Below, in pieces: positions 56,872-64,000 of a stretch of DNA of 64,000 nucleotides. Source of the stretch: Brachynemurus nebulosus. Its lineage: Eukaryota; Arthropoda; Insecta; Neuroptera; Myrmeleontidae. Where the stretch lies: assembly GCA_035578155.1 (NCBI GenBank), contig JAPWDM010000001.1:160801498-160865497 (forward strand), written 5' to 3'. Within the stretch, counting starts at the first letter, position 1, and each line of letters opens with the position of its first letter. Under the pieces are notes generated by a model that worked only from the letters and a program-made list of their open reading frames with translations, did not search any database and had not been told where the DNA came from. The position numbers were made by a program, and so were the translations under genes.

Positions 56872-59800
56872 TTAACCATGTGTTGAATCAACCACTTTCT
56901 TTGGAATTTTTGACTCTGAAACAAATTTAATAGTAAATCAATCTAAAAATATTAAAAAATATTTTATCTACGACTACCATGAAATTGCTTGTTTATTGTA
57001 CAAAATACTAGGGTAAATGGTATAGTTATTGGACAGTTAAGAAAAATTTTCAAAACAAAGTACAGAAACAGTTGTAGCTTTATTTTTAACGAAAAAATTC
57101 ATAAATAAAGTAAGACCTGTCTATTTTAATTTACTACATAAAACTTTCATATCACATATTGTTAAGTCTCTGAAAAAAAAAAAAATATTAACCCTTTGCA
57201 CTCGAACCATTTTTTAGTATGGGTACTCAGCTACTCGACAGTCGTTTTAAAACGCTGCAAACACTATTGTATTAGGAGAACATAATATCTATAATACAGT
57301 ATATCTATTAGTTAATTTTAGTAGTATGTATCACAATGTATTGTAGCAAGACGTCGCGTCGTTGTGTTGTATCATGTTTTCCTAATATAATAATTTTCAA
57401 ATAAATGAAGAAGGCTGAGAAACGGAGCGAAGTGGAATCAAAAACGTGTTCACTATCATCGATATAAGGTCAGATATCGCTCCGATAAAATATTATCTCA
57501 GTGGTATTGGTATTGGAGCGGTATTGAAGCGAGAGCGAACCATGACTGATATCGGACCGATATCAGAGCGATGATGTGAATACACTCACTATTTATTATG
57601 TAAGAATATTTTATCGAACCGGGAGCGGAGTGATATCGTACTGAGAGCGGAGCGTTAATGTAAATCGGGCCTTAGGTTCCCTAGCGTGTTGTAAATAATA
57701 AAATACGTACCTATTGTTTATGGCGCCGCTGCGGCGCCTAACGAGTGGAATTAATATTTATTGTGTCGCCGTGGCGGCGCCCATCGAGTGCAAAGGGTTA
57801 GTTTTGCATGTAGAAAAATACAGTCATTGGACAAAAATTTCATTTATTAATTTCTGGCGTATTTCCACAATCCACAAGTTCTGTAGATACTAGAAGGTTC
57901 TGTTTAACTAAAAAATCAGGAAGTTTGGTTTAGTAGTCTATAAGCCTTATAATCTTCAAAAGAGAGTGTCTTGTCCAATAACTGTCAACGTCCAATAACT
58001 ATACCGTTTACCCTATCTAAGTTTTACATACAGCTGAACAAAAAATGGCTCTTTACACACATGTATACATACGTAAAATACCACAGCTAACTACACTTTT
58101 ATTAATTCTTATATTATATATTGTATATTATATCAAAATATGTACAAAAATTTTACCTAGCAATTAAATGTTTACATCACGGAGGTGGGGTAGAGATGGC
58201 ATACAGTTTATGTGAATATTACAGAAATGAAGCCTACACACATATTCACACACATTAACACACATGTAAAATAAAACGAGATGCAGATATTTTGTCAATG
58301 CAAACAACACACACACTACTAAAAAACTGACAGAAGGAGCACCAGTGTTTGGCTTCAGATCATCTAACAAAATGACTAGTCCACCTACGTCATTGGTTTA
58401 CATTTATTTTGAATAAATTTCAAATTCTACATAATTTTAATGTATTGTATTTGTACCAAATTCTTATCGTTTATTGTGAATTTAATTTTAGTCGTAGATA
58501 AAGTATAGTACGTAACTCGGTTGTAAGGCATATTACACACACGCGCAATTACGCACTCGCCGCTGCGCAGATCTTGCTCGCCAACTTTTTCGCTCGTGTG
58601 AAATATGCCACTTACAACCTCAATCACGTACTATTGTATATATATGAGTGAGCGGTAGGAAGTTGGCACCATATGGGAAAAACTTGTTATATTACAATTG
58701 ATTTGAAGTAGATAAATTGAAAAAAGCTCTATGTTTCTTAACAACATATATGATTCCTTCATATTTTGAGGGGAAGGGATAATGTCTAGTAATATAATAA
58801 AATATAATGAAACCTACTTGATCTGAAAAAATACTCTTCTATTACTTGAAAAGGTAGTTCAAATGCCAGACTCCATATTGTTGCCACAATTGTTATGAAT
58901 ATTAAATCTCCAGCTAAATCCCAATACTAAAAAAAAATAATTTATTAAATAGGTATTACACTTTTTAAAACCATAATTGTACAATACGGTTAAAGTGACC
59001 AGATTTTCATTGAGACAAAGCGGGACAAATGGGATGAAAGGCATCGTGAAAAATGCCGCCACTATACATTTTGCTTGAAAAGAAGAAAATTCGAACTTTT
59101 TCTTAAAAAATAACTGACGAGCAAAAAAAAAACCTCAATTACATTTAAAATAAGAAATTTTACGATCTTTCTCTTAAAAAATAACTGACGAGCAAAAGAA
59201 AAAAAATGTCAATTATATATTTAAAATAAGAAATGCAGATATTTTCTAAAAAGCGGGACATTTTTAAAAATCGGCGGGAAGCGGGATAGTCTTCCAAAAA
59301 GCAGGACTGTCCCGCCAAAATCGGGACGGCTGGCCACTTTAAATATGGTACTTGACTGTATTTAAAATTTGTGACAATTGTTAAATAATTTTATGAATTA
59401 TCACTACATATGTTAGATTTTAATGATGAAATATAAAAATATTTCGTAATTATTTAGTAATTTTATTTTGAAAATCGTTAATTTTCAACAGCGGTTCAAA
59501 TTACTGAAAACGCGCTATTTCTTAAAAATGACGTAACATTCTGTAAATAAGCATGCCGATTTTGATAATTTTCATCACCGAAGTGAAGTTGTGTTTTATT
59601 TGCAATATTTCTATTATTAGCTTGAATGTACAATAATAATAATCGATGACAATTCAAATAAATACTAGTTTTTACTTATGAATATAATCAAAGTTTTTAG
59701 GTTATAAAGAATTGACACTGACGTTTGTTTGTCTTCAAATCGTGACGTCATTAGAATGAGTTGTTTTCGCGTCAATTTTTTAATTGTATAGTACGTAAAG

Positions 59801-60280
59801 TTATTTTTTTAATGATTCTTACAGAATTTATCGAAATAAAAAGAAAATCATCTAACTGATATGCACAAAAACGAGGCTTTTAGAATATTTTTTTTTTAAA
59901 TTTCAGTCAATTACCCTATTTAGGAATTTAAAAGTAAAATTACATACCACATTCAATGAACTGAAATAATCTGTTGTTTTTTTCGAACCCATTCGATAGA
60001 ATAACATAGAAAAATGTACAATATACATGCAGTATGTTAATTTTGCCAATATTTGAAATAATGGTCGCGAAAGTAACCAATTTACAGGACCGCCATAGCC
60101 AAAACTGCATGCAAATATGATCCAAGATAAACATACAGCCCAAAGAACTCGATGAACAGATATGTAGAATGCTTCAAATGCCACCATACGTTCATAATCC
60201 GGTTGATTCATCGGATACTGACATAGAAGTATAGCTGCCATTACTACAAGAGCTACTGTCCAACATGCAATATTTATAGT
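56872..60280 (-). CDS. nrf-6: NRF-6-like membrane acyltransferase (last three exons, 5' partial)
   Basis: Nose-resistant-to-fluoxetine type protein of the acyltransferase-3 family, a multipass membrane protein linked in nematodes to lipid and drug transport. Exons in gene order: 60280-59948 (111 codons), 58926-58818, 56915-56872 (TAA). Phases 0, 1; 486 nt give the last 161 residues of a protein usually 600-800 aa. Family marks: ACWTVALVVMAAILLCQYP (membrane), YISVHRVLWAVCLSWIIFAC, FGYGGPVNWLLS, LAKLTYCMYIVHF, and the terminal membrane helix DLIFITIVATIWSLAFELPF ending VIEEYFFRS. A short basic tail, KIPKKVVDS, is in the last exon. Upstream exons were not found by 64000, and the hAT at 61508 would lie in the upstream intron. 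Exact paralogue unknown. Confidence 0.87.
57011..58013. mobile_element. TA-flanked MITE hosting a piggyBac-type MITE
   Basis: TA at 57009-57010 and 58014-58015. The ends GGGTAAATGGTATAGTTATT and AATAACTATACCGTTTACCC are inverted. CCAATAACTGTC occurs twice at the right end. It lies in the NRF-6-like gene's last intron. Confidence 0.82.
57192..57797. mobile_element. piggyBac-type MITE, 606 bp, one TTAA copy decayed
   Basis: TTAA at 57188-57191 and TTAG at 57798-57801. The ends CCCTTTGCACTCGA and TCGAGTGCAAAGGG are exact inverses. The interior has many GATATCG/GGAGCG words that may be a further nested repeat. Confidence 0.82.
58505..58633. mobile_element. Palindromic mini-MITE
   Basis: ATAGTACGTAACTCGGTTGT..GGCATATTACACAC is mirrored on the right by GTGAAATATGCC..ACAACCTCAATCACGTACTAT. 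Centre: CTCGCCGCTGCGCAG. Confidence 0.75.
58994..59338. mobile_element. TTAA-flanked MITE
   Basis: TTAA at 58990-58993 and 59339-59342. The ends AGTGACCAGA and GCTGGCCACT are inverted. It contains two copies of TAAAAAATAACTGACGAGCA. It lies in the NRF-6-like intron. Confidence 0.65.
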
Positions 60281-60820
60281 CTGGAAAAAAGAAAAAACAA
60301 TGAATTATACTGAAAACGGGTGTTTCTGGAGAATGGATCTTTCTAGATTACGGTACAGTCTAATCTAGAATTTTTTAAACGTTCTACTTTTTTTTTTTTT
60401 TAAATCTAGACTAACGGGTATCCTTAAGGTAGGAACTTTAAAGAAATTATTTATTCGTTTTATCTTGATTCCTTATAATTAATATTGCGACGGATGTGAC
60501 TCAAATATAGAAAGAGGAAAACAGATAAACCAGAACTAGGTAGAAAACTCAGAGAATCGTGTATGGAAAAAAATAATAATTTTGTGGGATTCCAAAAAGT
60601 AACATTAAAATAAAACACAAAAAATGGGAAAGACAGGTACCTCAAGCAGTCTTACGGGTTACGGAAGGTTGATTTTTAAAAGAAATCAAATAAAAATCTT
60701 AACAAAAGTCTTAACGAGGTGTGGCTGGATTAACTCCTTTGATGATTAAGATGAGTTAACTTGCATTTCTATATTCTAACTAATAACATACAAAATATCA
60801 GTTGCTGCTAAAAAAAAACA
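60281..60820. other. NRF-6-like intron, no exon seen
   Basis: No frame resembling the missing upstream part of the acyltransferase. An inverted pair GATCTTTCTAGATTACGG../TCTAGACTAACGG around 60338-60418 is probably a small decayed element. Confidence 0.4.
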
Positions 60821-61460
60821 ATTTTAAGGGGTGAAACATCCCCTCAAAGTTGGAGCTTAAAAACTTAAAAATTGATTAAATTTTGATTATACGTACCTTA
60901 CAGAGTTTTAGTAATAAATATAACACTATTTTTTAATAAATATAACAATATTTTTAGGGGGTGAAAACGCCCCTCAACTGTGTACTTAAAAATTTAAAAA
61001 TTGACAAAATTTTTCTTATATATACTATACAGAGTTCTAGTAGTAAATATAATATTATCTTTGCATCCACACGATTTTAAGGGGTGAAGACACCCCTCAA
61101 GTGTCTACTTAAAACTTGAAAAATTTTGGATTTTTTATTTATTTATACTATACAGAGTGCCTACTAGTAATAAATATCAGATTATTTTTGCGGTCATACA
61201 TTTTGTAAGGAGTGAAAACACCCCTTTAAGTGCGTATTTAAAATTTTAAAAATTGTCGAATTTTTTTTATATATATTATATACTACACAGAGTTCTAGTA
61301 TTAAATATAACTGATAGCTTGTAGGTATCACCCATTTAAAATATGTGGGTGCCAAAGTTATATTTATTACTAGATTGCTGCGTAGTATGTGTAAACAAAA
61401 TTTCGTCAATTTTTAAATTTTTAAGTGCTCACTAAAAGAGATGCTTTCACCCCTTAAAAA
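60820..61460. repeat. Tandem array of about 125-bp units
   Basis: Four to five units with AAGGGGTGAAAACACCCCTC, TACTTAAAA.TT.AAAAATTG, ACTATACAGAGTTCTAGTA and AATAAATATAA in order. At about 61330-61460 related words appear in the opposite orientation. The 61508 hAT is inserted into sequence of this kind. Confidence 0.8.
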
Positions 61461-61811
61461 TGTGTGGATGCAAAAATAATGTGTGTGATATTTATTACTA
61501 GAATTCTCAGGGCCGCGCCAAGGGACATTTGCGCTGGGGTGCAAGACAAAAATTGCCGCCCCTAAAACGCCAAACTTATTTGTAATACATTTTTGATAAT
61601 AAAATATATGCCTCCCGGCTACCAGTTTACTTACTATATATATACTTACTTTAATGAAATGCATAAAATATTATAAAATATTTAGGATTATAAATGGAAT
61701 AAAACACTTAAACTTTTTTTAACAATTTAGTTCGCATAAATTTCAAGAATAAATAAATAAAAATAAATAATTTTACACAAAACAAAAACGAATAGTAACA
61801 ATTTTAAAATT

Positions 61812-62247
61812 TTATATAAAATTCACTTTCCTTGCCTTTTTTATTAAAAATTCATTTATTAAATCTGACATGTCCATATCTGCAGCAATTTTGTTTTCTA
61901 TGCTAATTAAACTTAAATACGATATTCTTTCCTGTGACATAGGTACTAAATCTTAAATAATTTTTTATTAACTTAAGTTTCGAAAAACTTCTCTCACCAG
62001 ATGCCACTGTCACAGGTATTGTCAAAAATATCCTTAATGCAATTGTCATATTCGGAAACATTGTAGTAAGATCATTAGAAAATATATAATCTAAAACTGT
62101 TAATGCATTCATGTCGGGATTAATATATGTTAAAAGAGTTTCTATTTCATCACATAAATCTAACGCATTTATATCAGATTCGTTCCGCAGAGCCCAAAAG
62201 GGGATGTTTTTTACTTTCTGAGAAACGAAATAATGTAACTTTTCCAA
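61812..62247 (-). pseudogene. hAT transposase C-terminus with frameshift
   Basis: The minus-strand frame from 62247 gives about 100 residues ending in the hAT dimerisation motif (VASGERSFSKLKLIKNYLR). The frame is then lost near 61940; the conserved continuation (MSQERISYLSLISIE, to IKKARKVNFI and TAA at 61812-61814) follows in another frame. The N-terminal zinc finger and catalytic part are not recognisable. Similar to the ZMYM6/TTF-type hAT-derived proteins. It cannot make active transposase as it stands. Confidence 0.88.
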
Positions 62248-63850
62248 GAAAAGAGTATGGAGTGCTCCAATTTAAAGAACATCCATAAATCTTATCCTAA
62301 GTGGAATAAGCAATATCGAAAGAACATGTATATTTTAAACTAAATTGCTTGCAGATGTGGATAAGCAAACATTGAAAACAAAATTTATAATAACAAAAAA
62401 TAGAAATAATAAATTAGGTTTAAGACATCAACCAAATAGGAAAAAGAAGATAAAATAAAAATGTTGGTTTTAAAACCAAATAATTGAAATCTTAAACTCT
62501 TTTATTATATTTCGACTGTTCAATACAGTGTTTATTAAGTCTTAATTAAAAGAATAATATTTTACTAAGAGATCTAGTCATCAATTTTTAGTTTGTTTTG
62601 TTTACTAATCGTCACGTACTATATACAACGTAACGCAACGAAAACTAAACAATTTTAAAGATTGATAAACAGAGAAAAGACACACATCAGGATTAACAGG
62701 GGTGAACTTTTTTTTTAAGGTACAGTATATATTTGAGTCAATGTTTATATATTATATAATGACATATAAAAGTCATTTAAAAGACTTTATTTAAAAGTAA
62801 TAATCATTAAGAATACATTGTTTTTCTAAAAATTTAAATTTTTTCTAAAAATATCTTAGTTTCTTGTTGGTTTTAACAACCAAAAAGTAAATATAACATA
62901 CTTTATGACTAATACCTATTTTCCGTTAATAATATCACTTTATTATACATACATATTTGCATCTTTCGTTAAAAATTAAATCAAATTTAATTTATTAAAA
63001 ATATTTAAAATAATAAAATACATAGGTATTGGGATAACTTCACATTATGTATGTTTATGTATGATGTGTACCTGTGGATGCTTGAACCGCTTGAACGATG
63101 AGCTCATTAGTCATTACCGCACAAAAGGACGACTGTATATTTATATTATGTATGTATTGTGTTGTAGTTGTGATTCTCTTTATTACCCGCAGTTGAACTG
63201 TATTTGTTTTTGCAACTAAGTGAGATATATATGTTTTAAAATAATTATGAGAGAAATAGAAAATTGTTTACTTTAGATAACAAACGAAAATTTTTATATC
63301 ATAAATGACATCTTCTTAATTTATTGCTTTACAGTAGACCACTTATTTTCTCAACAATTACATTTCTTAATTTTTCCAAAAAATTTTATTTTTTCAAATA
63401 TAACTAAAAATAATGGAACTAAATTTTCACATTGCTTAATACAAACATTTTTCTATCGAAAAATCGCTTATTACAGCGTAAAAAACAGGTAATTTTTGAG
63501 TTTAAACGAACTAGTTTAAAAAATTTTCCTAATTAGGTCCTCAAATCCGGATGAATGTCGCCAGCCTGTTGATAAATGTTTTATGTGTAGAATTTAACGA
63601 CGGTTTTTATAAAATTAAAGCGTGCAAGAACATGTTCGAACCCGATCCCGTTTGATCTCACCGATTACCGCGCAAATGATTGTTGTCGCTGGTCGACAAT
63701 CGGAATAATCGGATTACCGACGGGTCACAACAATCATAATAGACAAGTATTTAAGCAAAATGCGGGTAACATTTAGTGTCATCAAAATTACCACATAAAA
63801 ATAGTAATAATTTTATATTTTATTTGCCGCCCCCAAAGCCTGCCGCCGGG
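62248..63850. other. hAT interior, no coding seen
   Basis: AT-rich sequence inside the 61508 element. A GC-richer patch at 63600-63730 (GTCGACAATCGGAATAATCG) may be a subterminal transposase-binding region. No open frame was supported. Confidence 0.4.
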
Positions 63851-64000
63851 GTACTAGGCACCCCTAACACCCCCGCTTGGCGCGGCCCTGAGAATTCTGT
63901 AAGGTATGTATAAAAAAATCAATTTTAAAACCCGTTAAAATCGTTTTTTAGCAGTAACTGATATTTTTTATGTTATTATAGGTAATTACGTTCTGTACAC

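Larger units (their letters stand above)
61508..63890. mobile_element. hAT transposon, 2383 bp, TSD AGAATTCT
   Basis: Perfect duplication AGAATTCT at 61500-61507 and 63891-63898. The 15-bp inverted termini are exact: CAGGGCCGCGCCAAG and CTTGGCGCGGCCCTG. Subterminal GCCGCCCC words occur at both ends. A broken transposase C-terminus lies on the minus strand at 61812-62247; the rest of the interior is AT-rich with no clear transposase, so it is a decayed or internally deleted copy. Confidence 0.93.

Noticed and set aside
58164..58370. 68-codon minus-strand frame in the NRF-6-like intron
   Set aside because: It does not match the acyltransferase. The correct last exon (56915-56872) joins in phase without it.

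Overview
The window looks like insect nuclear DNA: very AT-rich, genes split by GT-AG introns that are either very short (56-80 nt) or several kb long, long (TA)n tracts, and dense short DNA transposons. Protein similarities are to animal genes (axonemal dynein, Hedgehog acyltransferase, TFIIA and TFIIIC subunits, a mitochondrial ribosomal protein, an NRF-6-type acyltransferase). I cannot name the species or order from sequence alone. All gene calls rest on recognised protein similarity plus reading-frame and splice-phase agreement; no search was run.

Layout. 1-14678 (+): the last 12 exons (about 1117 codons) of an outer-arm axonemal dynein heavy chain of the DNAH9/11/17 type, entering from the left. 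14726-14880 (-): a coding-looking terminal exon of an unidentified gene, tail to tail with the dynein. 19140-25822 (-): a complete six-exon HHAT/Rasp gene (505 aa). 25934-26281 (+): a one-exon zinc-binding protein, head to head with HHAT over 111 bp. 29174-29619 (-): TFIIA gamma (109 aa, three exons), divergent from GTF3C3/TFIIIC102 (30482-36272, +, 833 aa, two exons). 45153-45804 (+): mitochondrial ribosomal protein bL17m (192 aa). 56872-60280 (-): the last three exons of an NRF-6-like membrane acyltransferase whose upstream exons lie beyond the right edge.

Between and inside the genes the sequence is mostly mobile-element debris, much of it datable by target-site duplications (TSDs). hAT-type insertions with 8-bp TSDs (exact or 7/8) are at 6800, 12927, 15165, 26901, 29720, 31119, 49810 and 61508; the last is 2.4 kb and keeps a frameshifted transposase C-terminus. 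TTAA-flanked (piggyBac-type) elements are at 17747, 21058, 24294, 30838, 57192 (one TTAA copy decayed) and 58994. TA-flanked elements are at 27833, 32597 and 57011, TTA/TAA-flanked ones at 32655 and 44377, and a 9-bp-TSD element at 31714. GTF3C3 intron 1 is a Russian doll: removing one 3.2-kb TTAA unit leaves a 70-nt intron.

The most unusual structure is a repeat family at 36.5-43.4 kb, 49.9-50.3 kb and 52.4-55.2 kb. Its members share a 5' end, subterminal inverted repeats, a 3' hairpin followed by CTAA, a (TA)n core and, in two copies, long arrays of an approximately 120-bp satellite. This looks like a Helentron-associated (HINE-type) element that carries and spreads satellite DNA. Two places also hold hammerhead-ribozyme-like cores of the kind found in Penelope-like elements. 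I found no CRISPR, operon, viral or toxin gene and no clear tRNA or rRNA.
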